Source: Shinisaurus crocodilurus
Taxonomy: Eukaryota; Chordata; Lepidosauria; Squamata; Shinisauridae
DNA length: 64,000 bases
Direction of reading: 5' to 3'
NCBI GenBank assembly: GCA_021292165.1
Contig: CM037876.1
Coordinates: forward strand, 110,427,379 to 110,491,378
Under the pieces are notes generated by a model. The model searched no databases, was not told the DNA's origin, and saw nothing but the letters and a program-made list of their open reading frames with translations. This document shows, in pieces, positions 47,172 to 56,596 of this stretch. Within the stretch, counting starts at the first letter, position 1; every line of letters begins with the position of its first letter. The translations under genes were made by a program, and so were the position numbers.

Positions 47172-47511
47172 TTGGCAAATTGTTTACTTGTTCTAGGTTT
47201 TCTGGCTCAACGTATGTAACATTGCAAACTCTGGCACCGCCTATCACAAATCTCTGGGGTGGAACACCTTTTGGACTCCTTTGAGATCTTCGGATCTCAT
47301 TTTCAGTACTGCCTGCCTCGGCTTGCTCTTCCCCGCTTGAATCGGCTTGCACAGACTGTTTTGAATTCCCTGGGCTTCTTTGACACCCCTCTCTCGCCAG
47401 CTGCTGCGGCTTGGCTGGCTCAGAGACATCTAAAGGAATTAAAACTTCTGGATTTGCATGTACACGTTGCCAGCCTTCCTCAACAAAATCTGCGTTCTGA
47501 GAAATCACCAC
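47131..47511 (-). pseudogene. Copia integrase C-terminal/linker segment
   Basis: NADFVEEGWQRVH is the usual copia transition after integrase, followed by an acidic, Glu/Ser-rich linker and RRSQRSPKGVPPQR. Upstream the same frame reaches back through a TGA at 47524-47526. Downstream it shifts into the RT frame near 47165. Confidence 0.8.
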
Positions 47512-48239
47512 CCTGGCATTCCCTCATGAAAACCTCCAGGATTTCCCAGTTCCCGCATATCCCACAAAACGCAACCTTTCTTTGTGATCTTTGTTCTCCC
47601 TTTTTTCTCAATGATTTAGGAATATGCACGTATGCAAAACTACCCCAGACTCGAAGGTGGCCAAGCTCCGGAGCCATGTTAAATAGCTTTGTATACGGTA
47701 TATTATCAATCACCATAGACCAGGTTCTATTGCACAAGTAGTTGGCTGCCAGGATTGCTTCACCCAAAAAATGCGAGTTTGTACTCAGACCAGCGTCGGT
47801 AAACAAACATCTCATAATTTGTTGAAGTTCCCTAAATTTTCCAGACACAATACCAGTATTTGTGACCTTGTGCATTATATCATTTTGTTTCATGAACTTC
47901 TGAAACTCCCCGCTCAAGTACTCCCCACCCCGGTCTGTTTGTAGAGTACGTACTTTTGTGTTAAACTGTCATTCTGCATACACCACCCAGTCACGAAAAA
48001 CAAAAACACTGAGCTTTTTGCTTTACCAGATACACCCATGTGAACTTTGAATATTCATCCATTATCAGTACCACATATCTTGCACCACCTTCACTGGGTT
48101 TGAAGGGGCCACACACATCGGAATGCACCAACTCAAACACTTCATTTGCTTGCCTGTTTGACTTTCTGCTTATTGGTTGCACCCTAGATTTTGCTTGTTT
48201 GCACACAGCACAGTTTAGATACTTTTTGCACCCTTTCAA
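47480..48239 (-). pseudogene. Copia integrase, broken
   Basis: The 47991-48239 piece has the zinc-binding end C-AVCKQAKS and the catalytic start FELVHSDVCGPFKPS and MDEYSKFTWVYL. The next piece, read from about 47991 and open from 47917, has LQTDRGGEYLSGEF (second catalytic Asp region), ILAANYLCNRTWS and LGHLRVWGSFAYVHIP. The pieces are separated by a frame change in a T-rich run near 47995 and a TGA at 47969-47971. Another frame change is near 47580. The third catalytic residue region (GLSTNSHFLGEAI) is altered relative to usual family patterns. Confidence 0.82.
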
Positions 48240-48274
48240 CGTAACACCAGTACAAGACTCAGCAGTCTTCTGAA

Positions 48275-49654
48275 TTACATTAAACCTAATTTCCTATGAA
48301 ATGTGTGTAAACAACCATCGTGTAAAGGTGTATTGTTAACCATGGCAATGTGTGGAGACAACACGTATAGCCCATTTACCAGGGAGGCTTTGGCAGCAAG
48401 CTTCCCACCTTTGAGGATTTCACAGCCAGCTTTTGTGAACACCACCTCATACCCAACACTGGTAAGACAAGACACAGACAATAGGCTATAGTCTAAATTG
48501 GGGACACACAGAACATTCTCCATTTTTGTTTCTAGATAGGGTACTTTGCACTTCCCCTCACCCACAATAGGACACGTGCGCCCATCTGCCAATGTGACAG
48601 TATGACTACTGTTTTCCTTAGACACTTTGTTAAATGACACAAACGGCAAAGACGAGTTAGAAATGGTCTTTGAACTCCCACTATCAAGTATCCACTTTGA
48701 TGTAGGCTGACTTACATTTACCCTTACAGTGGCAGACACAGAGTTACTACAAAGTCCATCTTCCTGATGTTTCTTCCTCTGTGGACCGCCCTTCTGTAAG
48801 CTCGCTTTACATTGCTTCTTGATGTGCCCTGGCTTCCCGCATTTGAAGCACCGTCTGATGCTCAAAGCTGCCTCCGTGTCCTCTCCGGCATTTCTCGGTT
48901 TCTCTGCGCTGTAACCCGACACTCTCACCCCTCCTCGGCACGAATTCCTTCGGATGGAGGGAGCTGTCGTCTGCTTCTCCTGCTGTTTCGCTTTTCTCCT
49001 CTCCTCTTCTTCCAGGAGCCGGCCAGCTAGATAATCCATGGTTAAATCATCCTCTGGAAGCGAAGCAACACTGTTCACCAGCAAGTCCCAGCTTTCATCC
49101 AGGGATGACAGAACGATCTGGACTTGGTGGATCTCTTCGTATTTCTGACCCCGCTCAGCAAGCTTCATCAGTAGCTCCTGTATCGTTTGCAAATGGTCAG
49201 AAACTTTCTCCCCGGGCAGCAACTGCTTCCTGTACAGTTGCCGTGCCAACAGGATTTTACAACTTGCAGAGTCCCGAATATGTATTCTCCTGAGAGTGGT
49301 CCAGCAGTCGGCGGCATTCTCCAGAGACCTGACATGCAAGAGTTGTGAATCTGACAGAGACAGCACAATCATTGCATGAGCTCTCTGCATCCGTCTGCTC
49401 TCTTCAGGGGTTGGGTCGTGCGGGGGATCGACAACTGCAATGTCCCATAAATCCTCCCGCATCAGAAGCATTCTGGTTTTGAATTCCCAAGCCAGGTAAT
49501 TCTCACCCGTCAGCTTGTCCACCACCACTCCCGGGTACTGTTGCATCACCGCCATCGGATCGCCGTCCATGGGCTGCACAGGGGGAGCTGGTTCTGGAAT
49601 TCTTCCCTCCTCTGTCTCCAGAGGAGCACTCTGTGACTCCGGCTCGGATTTCAC
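48275..49654 (-). CDS. Copia gag and protease region (459 codons open)
   Basis: The N-terminal gag has the UBN2-like pattern: GENYLAWEFKTRMLLMREDL, LENAADCWTTLRRIHI, GEKVSDHLQTIQELLMKLAE and LSSLDESWDLLVNSV. A CCHC knuckle, CFKCGKPGHIKKQC, follows (about residues 269-282). The aspartic protease motif WILDSGSSKTISN follows at about residues 328-340. The frame ends at the start of the gag-pre-integrase domain (FHRKLGL) by a one-base shift near 48285. Before that point gag and protease are intact and could be translated. Confidence 0.92.
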   Translation of the reverse strand: MKSEPESQSAPLETEEGRIPEPAPPVQPMDGDPMAVMQQYPGVVVDKLTGENYLAWEFKTRMLLMREDLWDIAVVDPPHDPTPEESRRMQRAHAMIVLSLSDSQLLHVRSLENAADCWTTLRRIHIRDSASCKILLARQLYRKQLLPGEKVSDHLQTIQELLMKLAERGQKYEEIHQVQIVLSSLDESWDLLVNSVASLPEDDLTMDYLAGRLLEEEERRKAKQQEKQTTAPSIRRNSCRGGVRVSGYSAEKPRNAGEDTEAALSIRRCFKCGKPGHIKKQCKASLQKGGPQRKKHQEDGLCSNSVSATVRVNVSQPTSKWILDSGSSKTISNSSLPFVSFNKVSKENSSHTVTLADGRTCPIVGEGKCKVPYLETKMENVLCVPNLDYSLLSVSCLTSVGYEVVFTKAGCEILKGGKLAAKASLVNGLYVLSPHIAMVNNTPLHDGCLHTFHRKLGLM

Positions 49655-49831
49655 CTCCTCAGCCGTCTGTTCTTCCAGCTTTGCAGGGTTTGCAGCTAGA
49701 GAAGGACCAGCGATACAAAGCCCTAGCCAGGAACTTTGCAGCGATCAAAACTTCTCAGCACCCAAACAAAAAACCTCACTGGACCTTAGCCAAAAACAAA
49801 ACTCCACGTATCTCAATACCCATGTGCCACA

Positions 49832-49846
49832 GCTGGGCCCATAACC
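49832..49846 (-). promoter_or_regulatory. Copia primer-binding site: initiator tRNA-Met anticodon arm
   Basis: Plus-strand GCTGGGCCCATAACC is identical to the anticodon stem-loop of vertebrate initiator tRNA-Met and ends exactly at the LTR boundary (49847). Drosophila copia uses a 5' half of this tRNA, cut in the anticodon loop region, as primer. The same mechanism is inferred here. Confidence 0.88.
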
Positions 49847-50462
49847 TGTTGGAAAACTGAACCGCTGGGGGGAAAAACAAAGCTAAGCAACTTTGTCCCA
49901 GTGGCTGCAGAATCGTGCTGTGAAGTTAGGGTAGTGTGAGAAAAACGTGTGCTAGGCCAGTAGGCGAAAAAGCAAAACAACAAGTCAGTTTCTTTTAAAC
50001 ACAGAGGTTTACTAAAACTACGACTTGCAAAAACATGAACAGATTACAGAGTGATATGATACAAAAGTGCAAAGAGAATAGTATGTCAGACAAAACAGTT
50101 ACAGTCATGACACACAAACAATCTCTTATCTTACAGAATGCTCTATTACCAATACTCACTAATTCACCTATACTCCTTTTCTCCCAACAACAATACAAAG
50201 ACTTTACACACCTTATATATATTATTGTACAGTCACATGCTAAATGAGGTAATGCCAGCTGCATCAAGGCATGATGTCACCCCAGCTGCACACAATTTAG
50301 CACGACCCTTGCTCCAGATCCCCTGGTTACAAAAAACTGTACAGTTCCCTTACTGGGCCAAAGGTGAAACTTTGCTCAGTCCTGACCTTGATCAGGCCTG
50401 TTGGATCTGTAACCTTCTTGCCTGAAGGCAAAACCTGAATATGGGAACTCCATATTCTAACA
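49847..50462 (-). repeat. Copia 5' LTR
   Basis: 616 bp, about 99.5 percent identical to 45004-45616, with an extra ACA near 49980. In minus sense it contains a TATATATAAGG box near 50215 suitable as a promoter. Confidence 0.95.
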
Positions 50463-50467
50463 CCTCA

Positions 50468-50690
50468 TTCAGACACCGCAGCCAAACAGGACACACACAC
50501 CTACAGAGCCAGTGCTGGCCCAGGACATTTTGCTTCCTGAGGAGGACCAGCAAATGACTCCTATTTCTCACTGGATGATCTGGCCAGTTGCTACCTCTCA
50601 GGCTAACCTACCTCCCAGGATTGTTGTGAGGGTAAAAATGGAGACGTTCCTGGAGGAAAGGAAAAAAGAAAATAAAGTAAATAATTCTAT
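50468..50690 (+). repeat. tRNA-SINE body fragment
   Basis: CTCTCAGGCTAACCTACCTC and GGATTGTTGTGAGGGTAAAA match the SINE body at 55600-55640. The 3' side is AT-rich. Confidence 0.5.
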
Positions 50691-50698
50691 ACTAGAAA

Positions 50699-50872
50699 AA
50701 CATAGAATTCATAGATCTGATAGAGTTGGAAGAGGCCTACAAGGCCATCAAGTCCAACCCCCTTCTCAATGCAGGAAACTAGAGGAGGGGTTTCCCATCC
50801 AAGTAATAACCAGGCCTGACCCTGCTTACCTTTCCATGCTCAGACAAGCTGAGCCAGCATGAGTCACGGGTT
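50699..50872 (-). repeat. 5S-rRNA-derived SINE with CR1-like tail
   Basis: A minus-strand copy. Plus strand reads ATAGAATTCATAGATCTGAT, GGCCTACAAGGCCATCAAGT, CCATCCAAGTAATAACCAGG, CCTGACCCTGCTTACCTTTC and CAAGCTGAGCCAGCATGAGT. Confidence 0.82.
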
Positions 50873-51489
50873 AGACTGTTTATAATAAGCCTCCATAGCA
50901 TGTAAAATGGCTATCTCTGCATTGCATTACTGTGTGCATTCCTTTACATCCATGTGCACTAGAGATGCGTCAAGTACACCACTTGGAAATTTATCTCACA
51001 TGCAAGCCCTGGGGAGGGAGCCTAAAGACTGAAACCAACCTCTTATAATTTGTACTAAAAATTTGAAAAAATCCTCTTCTCTTATACCCTGCCCATATGC
51101 CTCCATCTTCTTTTTGCATGAACATCAACTCAAAGAAGCCTTATTAAAAACGCCTTTTGGCCCCTTAATGATTATCACATTTATGCTGGCAGAGGCTTTC
51201 ATGGACTATAGCCCATTTCATCAGATGCATGGATTATTATGAGGATTTTCAGGTTTATATACAGTATATATTGTTGGGTGGGGGGATTGTAAGCAATAAG
51301 TTAAAAAAAAATTTAAAACATACATTTTTTTGCTTGAAACAAGACCAGTGCTAGAAAGACCATGAACTCTTGTCATTCCTGGTACCCATTGTAGCATGGA
51401 AGCAGGAAGTGCCACAAACCTACAATCAGCTGCCGCTGCCGCCTTGAAAAGTTAAATTTCGATGTTACCAGGAGGATGTGTCTCAGGTG
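50873..51489. other. Intergenic, nothing identified
   Basis: AT-rich stretches and no credible coding frame. Confidence 0.4.
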
Positions 51490-51497
51490 TTCTAGAG

Positions 51498-51603
51498 CAG
51501 TGTTCTCCAACCTTGGGTCCCCAGATGTTTTTGGCCTACTGGCTGTGGCATGCTGGGAGTTGTAGGTCAAATACATCTGGGGACCCAAGGTTGGAGAACA
51601 CTG
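51498..51603. mobile_element. hAT-type palindromic MITE with perfect 8 bp duplication
   Basis: CAGTGTTCTCCAACCTTGGG and exact complement. The duplication TTCTAGAG lies at 51490-51497 and 51604-51611. The left inner arm lost its ACAACTCCCAGC portion, while the right arm keeps GCATGCTGGGAGTTGTAGG. Confidence 0.92.
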
Positions 51604-51723
51604 TTCTAGAGGGTTGGGGGCACAAATGGCCATCTTTCATACATGGCCATCTTTCATGCTTCATTTAGGGGAATATGGAACAATCACAGAGGTTTCATGG
51701 AGAGCATGGGACTGACTGGTCCT

Positions 51724-51965
51724 TAAGGTACTCTTGTCCCAAGTCATTTAGGGCTTTCAAAGTAAGAACCAGCACCTTGAATTAAGACAGATTGAACAAA
51801 ATAGCCAATGTAGATCAGATAGGACTGGAGTTATATCCTGTCCAACCTGCATTTTGCTACAACCTAGCTGCCAGAGGCAACACTGGGTCAAGGGACAACC
51901 CCCCCCCCCCAGCTGTGAACCTGCATCTTGAGAGTGCCTAATGGTAGCACTGGCCCTGCACACAC
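51724..51965 (-). mobile_element. L2/CR1-type LINE fragment
   Basis: CCCAAGTCATTTAGGGCTTT, AAGTAAGAACCAGCACCTTG and following words match the minus-strand L2 copy at 12180-12330 (CGTTTAGGGCTTTAAATG, AGCACCAGCACTTTGAAT). Confidence 0.65.
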
Positions 51966-52298
51966 ACACACCTTTGTACCCACAGTATCATAAATTTAAA
52001 CTAAATCCTTAATAACCAGTATTAATCTTTTCCCTCATTAGTAGGGAAAATGTTTCATTTGACCCTTCCCTCAGGTTTTTAAGTGTTGATGCTTAGCCTG
52101 AGAAGGGTTTGTGCACCTGGTCCTAAAGTGTAAGAGACTGTGTCGTCGCATCACCCTTTGAGAAAAGCCTTGCCTTTGAATGGGGAAGGCTCACACATGC
52201 GTGATTCAGCCAATGAGGATACTGATGCTGCCTGTCTCAGGGGGAACAGGAGAGATAAAAATGCTGGTTACTAGATAAGCACATGTTCAACAAGACAG

Positions 52299-52490
52299 AA
52301 TCATAGAAAAGTAGAATTGGAAGGGGCCTACAAGGCCATCGGGTCCAACCCCCTGCTCAATGCAGGAATCCAAGTCAAAGCATCCCTGACAGATGGCTGT
52401 CCAGCTGCACCTTGAATGCCTCCAGAGTGGGAGAGCCCACCACCTCCCCAACTCGGAGAGCCTATCCAGAAGGATTCCAATAGAAACCTA
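52299..52490 (-). mobile_element. CR1 LINE 3' end
   Basis: AATCATAGAAAAGTAGAATT, GGCCTACAAGGCCATCGGGT, TGGCTGTCCAGCTGCACCTT and GAGAGCCCACCACCTCCCC are the well-known 3' terminus of CR1 in minus orientation. Its tail matches the 5S-SINE tail. Confidence 0.82.
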
Positions 52491-52614
52491 TTCCACAGAA
52501 GGCCAAGTCTTTTCTCCCCACCTCCCTCCCCGCGGCAACTTATTCCCCCCCATCTCTCTTTTTCTCATACTTGATCACCACCCATATACACACATTCACA
52601 CCTTGGCTCAACTC

Positions 52615-52618
52615 TCTC

Positions 52619-52680
<62 letters not shown>
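52615..52680. repeat. (CT)n(CA)n microsatellite
   Basis: Long CT and CA runs, continuing as ACACACAC after 53353, so the hAT element 52680-53353 was inserted into the CA tract. Confidence 0.9.
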
Positions 52681-53353
52681 GGGATGTTGAAGAGTCCTTG
52701 GTCTAGAGTCACGAGTTGAGTCAGGAATCTTTGGACCCGAGTCTCGAGTCCTTGGTCCAAAATGGTGACTCACGAGTCCCGAGTCACTCCCAAAGCTGAC
52801 TCCATGAGTCCCTATTAAAATCAATGGGGGGTTTTCCCCAACAAAATAAGGCTACTTCAGATGTGTGGCTTAAATAAATTCTAGGCGCAAGTGTGCCTTT
52901 TTATTTCAAAACTCTGCCACTGATTTTGGCAAGAACAGACCAGGCAGACAAAACCAAAATAACCAGGCAGGCAGAGGAGGCAGGGAACCCCAAAGCAGGC
53001 AGGCAGAGGCCTTTGTCTTGGACAATTCAAACTGTGGAACTGGTTAAGAAGAGACCAGGCAGGCAGAGGAGGCAGGGAACCCCAAACAGGCAGGCAGAGG
53101 CAGCCAAACCCAAAATGTCTGAAAGGTTGCATTTTAGGAAAATGATTTAAAAAAAATAAAATCTTTGCCGGTGATCGCACTTCTCTCCATTCCTTCTGGC
53201 ACAGCCCAGGGATGTTGAAGAGTCCTTGGTCTCGAGTCCCAAATCGAGTCTCCAGTCCCATTAAAAATATTGGGACTCGAGTGGGACTCGAGTCAGAGGG
53301 GGGACTCAGTCCGACTCACGAGTCGAGTCCTGGAGTCCGAGTCCCCATCCCTG
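52680..53353. mobile_element. hAT element with GAGTC-rich ends, in a CA repeat
   Basis: The left end (C)GGGATGTTGAAGAGTCCTTG and the right end GTCCGAGTCCCCATCCCTG match the termini of 59575-60525. ACACACAC flanks both sides. Both subterminal regions are full of ACTC/GAGTC words. A second copy of the left end, CAGGGATGTTGAAGAGTCCT, lies inside at 53208. The middle has CAGGCAGG-type minisatellite and no hAT transposase frame. Confidence 0.78.
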
Positions 53354-54160
53354 ACACACACACACACTACCCTACCTCCATCCATACATTCACACCCCAT
53401 GTATCCATCATGCATGCACACGCCCCTCTCTTCTCACTGCAGGCACACGAAGAATCACTCACTTGTTTTCAGGATCCCTCCAGCACCCCACCAAACCCTT
53501 TCTCTGTCCCTCTCTCCTTCTCAAACACATGCATCCCCCAACCAATTCAGACATACAAGCACACAATTCTCACCAATCCCCCAGTTGGCTTCCAGCTGGA
53601 TCTCCCAACCCCTGCTGGCTTCTCGGACTCCCCAGCTGGCCCTTCCTGCCCCCATCCTTTTTCTTTCTCCTCCTCTTCTAGGTAGCTCCGCACACTGCAG
53701 AGGAAAGCATTGGCTTGCAGTCACCCAGCTTCATTTCCTAAGAATGCCTAGGCCTCCACATGGTGCCCAGAGGCATTTATGGGAAATAAAGTTGGCAGCT
53801 GCTGGAGGCCCTCACTTTGCTCTGAAGTGATCTTACCAGCTGCCGATAAGAACATTTGTTACTTTTTTTAAAAAAAAAGTGGGAGAGAGAGGGCATCTTG
53901 ATAGGCACCAACCCTCGCCTGCTCCACTGCAGTGCTTGGAATTGGCTGGCAACCACTCACTCCAACACCTTGTCCAAGGAAGGGATATTTGCGATCAGCT
54001 GGCAGTTAATATAATTCTCTGGGTAGAAGAATGGTCTTACAACTGCTTCTTTACAACTTCTTTACAAGTAGGGTATTTTAGAAATGGGGGTGTAGAAAAT
54101 AAGACACCCCCTACAGTCTGAAGTGGTAAAATCCAGAATTCTGCCACCTAAATCTGCTCT
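53354..54160. other. Intergenic, nothing firmly identified
   Basis: Open frames of up to 186 codons (53270-53830) are low complexity (Ser/Pro/His-rich) from CA/CT-rich DNA and have no recognised domain. Confidence 0.4.
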
Positions 54161-54161
54161 C

Positions 54162-54286
54162 CAACCTTGGGTCCCCAGATGTTGCTGGACTACAGCTCCC
54201 AGAATCCCTTGCCGTTAGCCATGCTGGCTGGGTACGCTGGGAGCTGTAGGCCAGCAACATCTGGGGACCCAAGGTTGGAGAGCCCT
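54162..54286. mobile_element. hAT-type palindromic MITE (GGGCTCTCC subfamily)
   Basis: GCTCTCCAACCTTGGGTCCC pairs with its complement ending AGAGCCCTG. Flanks CTAAATC and ACTAAATC are the remnant of an 8 bp duplication, the left terminal bases being lost. Cores are CTACAGCTCCCAGAATCCC and CTGGGAGCTGTAGG. Confidence 0.8.
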
Positions 54287-54289
54287 GAC

Positions 54290-55490
54290 TAAATCTACCA
54301 TCTCATAGCAATCCATGCACAATAACACCAAGGCACCCAGCAATGCACAGCCTCTCAGTTCACACACATATCGTCGAGTGGTTGATAACATGCAGATAAG
54401 ACATATATTTTTCTAGTAAATCTTTAACCCAAACATCAAACACTTTAAATCAGCAGAGGACAGGCTACTGTAGAGTAGATTAATGCAGCATGAAAAAGAC
54501 CGAGTACAGCATTCAGCAATGCACAATTGTAGAGGGGAGGTGCGGAAACCTGAAGAATGACAACTTTAACAACTCACACTATTTTATTTTATTTTTTAAT
54601 CCTGTTTGCAGAAGCATTTGTTTGCACTTGCCAAGACAGAATGGCCTACTGCTGCTGCCGGCTATGGTTGGCAGGGGTGCTTACCACAGGATTCCATGGT
54701 ACAAAAGCGCAACAGTGAGTTAGCAGCACAAAAGCAGAGCACAGTAAGCTCACAGCAATGGCCATGTGCATCCTGTGAAAAGCACTCATTGGTAAATCCA
54801 TAGAGTAGGGGAGACTGACCATTACAGATGGGCCCAGAAACCCTTACAAGGTATGCACATCTTAACAAAATGGCAGCCCAGAATTGATTAAGTATAGGGG
54901 ACTTAAAACTTATTCCTGTTGGTTGATGGCATCAGGACAAGCTCATGGGAGGGTCCACATTAACCCCTGCCCAAACAATTAGCAGGTTGGGAAATGAAAT
55001 GACACCCCGCTGGGACCCATTTCCAGCCACATCCACCATTCTTTAGTATTCCTAGTGATGGGACAAATTTGTAGAGGGGTCGCACCATACTCCAAAACTA
55101 AGCTGAGTGAGGGTTCAAGAGATGACCTGAGGGTATTCACGCTCGTCGAATGGTTCACAGGTCTGAACCCTTTGCCTAGTGGTCAGGGGAAGTGAAGAAA
55201 TCATTTTTTTTTGTTTTCTTTGATATTTGCGCATCTTTTTATCCCTTCCCCCACCCTTCCTTACTGTAAATAAATTTCACTATTCCAAGCTGGTGTGTGA
55301 TTTGTTCCAGATCAAGACTCAGTACTAAATTCAGAGCCTTCTGCTTTGGTCTTGCTCCTGTTTAAGGTTTCAAGCTTGGGGGCCAGAAATAGAGGGTGTC
55401 TGTGTGAACCCTTATTTATGTGACCCAAGAGTATCCCCTGGATCGGTCTGGGTTGATGTAAAAAGGGGTGGTTGCAATCTATCGTGTAAT
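54290..55490. other. Intergenic, nothing firmly identified
   Basis: No protein similarity recognised. AATAAA-containing DNA near 55265-55275 could belong to an old LTR, without further support. Confidence 0.35.
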
Positions 55491-55492
55491 CT

Positions 55493-55727
55493 ATCGTGTG
55501 GCGTAGTGGTGAGAGTGCTGGACTGGGACTCGGGAGATCCGGATTCTAGTCCCCGCTCGGCCATGAAACTCACTGGGTGACTTTGGGCCAGTCACTGCCT
55601 CTCAGCCTAACCTACGTCACAGGGTTGTTGTGAGGATAAAATGGAGAGGAGGAGGAGGATTATGTAAGCCGCCTTGGGTTCCTTGCAAGAAAAAAGGCAG
55701 GGTATAAATGTAATAAATAAATAAATA
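55493..55727 (+). repeat. tRNA-derived SINE, near full length
   Basis: The head GCGTAGTGGTGAGAGTGCTG (A box) and GGATTCTAGTCCCCGC (B box) are RNA polymerase III promoter elements of tRNA type. The body has CATGAAACTCACTGGGTGAC and CAGGGTTGTTGTGAGGATAA. The tail is GGCAGGGTATAAATG, then (TAAA)n. Confidence 0.82.
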
Positions 55728-55729
55728 AT

Positions 55730-56500
55730 TGTTTTGTCTGCTGCCCATACTGCAGAGAGTTGGGAGTTTGGGGGTCATCCCTCTTAACCCTCACCCCCCT
55801 TCATGGGGGGCATTGGAGTGAACTCCTAGAAGGGTCCCATTATACTTTGAAAACAAACCGGTGAGGACAGGAAATGGTGGCCCGTCAGCCACCATTTTCC
55901 GGACCCCAAGGAGGTACTTTAGGTGTAATATGGTTGGGGGAGGCACCGAAGCCCACAAAACTGCATGCAAAATGGCTGCATCTACTGAGAAAATGGCTAT
56001 ACCAAAGGAAGGGACTTATGGTCTCTAGGGACCAAGGCAGGATTGGGGCACCTGTCACTTTCCATAAGTTCATTGAAGTGATGAATAGTATCCTCTATAT
56101 TTCTCTGTGTTTAAATCCCATTGAGCCAATACCTGCAATGACAACCCTTTCCCCCCCATTTACTGCAAATTAAGGAAAGCGTTTTATGTTAGCCGACATG
56201 ATCTGAGAGTTTCATAACAGATGAACAGGGGTGCTGTTGAACCTTTTTCAGCCTAAGGGCCGAATTCCATTTCAGAGAAACTCTCAGGGATCACATTCCA
56301 GTAGCTGGTGGGGCCATAATACAAACATAAATAAATATTGGAGCTGTCATCTAACAGGATACACGTTGGAGGTGTAACAGTCCACAGGCTAACCTAATGC
56401 ATATGTAGAGTTGCCCAGTAGTGATGCATTTCTGACTTGGGGTCCTAACCAGACTCAACATGGTCCTGGAAGCCTCACCCAATGCAAAATTTGCCCATCC
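55730..56500. other. Intergenic with old hAT-like piece
   Basis: About 56225-56320 (CAGGGGTGCTGTTGAACC, CTAAGGGCCGAATTCC) looks like a decayed hAT terminus. Nothing else recognised. Confidence 0.4.
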
Positions 56501-56507
56501 TTTAGTG

Positions 56508-56596
56508 CAGTGTTCTCCAACCTTGGGTCCGCTGGCTGGGGCATGCTGGGAGTTGTAGGCCAAAAACATCTGGGGACCCAAGGTTGGAGAACACGG
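56508..56596. mobile_element. hAT-type MITE with deleted left inner arm
   Basis: CAGTGTTCTCCAACCTTGGG then a jump to GCTGGCTGGGGCATGCTGGG, GAGTTGTAGGCC and the complementary end GGTTGGAGAACACG. The left core is lost. Confidence 0.78.

Larger units (their letters stand above)
45004..50462 (-). mobile_element. Full-length Ty1/copia LTR retrotransposon
   Basis: LTRs at 45004-45616 (3' LTR in element sense) and 49847-50462 (5' LTR) begin TG and end CA. An exact 5 bp target duplication, CCTCA, lies at 44999-45003 and 50463-50467. A primer-binding site sits next to the 5' LTR and a purine tract next to the 3' LTR. Gene order gag, protease, integrase, reverse transcriptase, RNase H on the minus strand is diagnostic of Ty1/copia. 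The LTRs differ by three C/T changes and one 3 bp indel. Even so, the internal frame is broken in several places. Confidence 0.95.

Noticed and set aside
53270..53830. 186- and 157-codon Ser/Pro/His-rich frames
   Set aside because: They run through CA/CT-rich simple DNA and the end of a hAT element. Overlapping frames and low complexity argue against coding.
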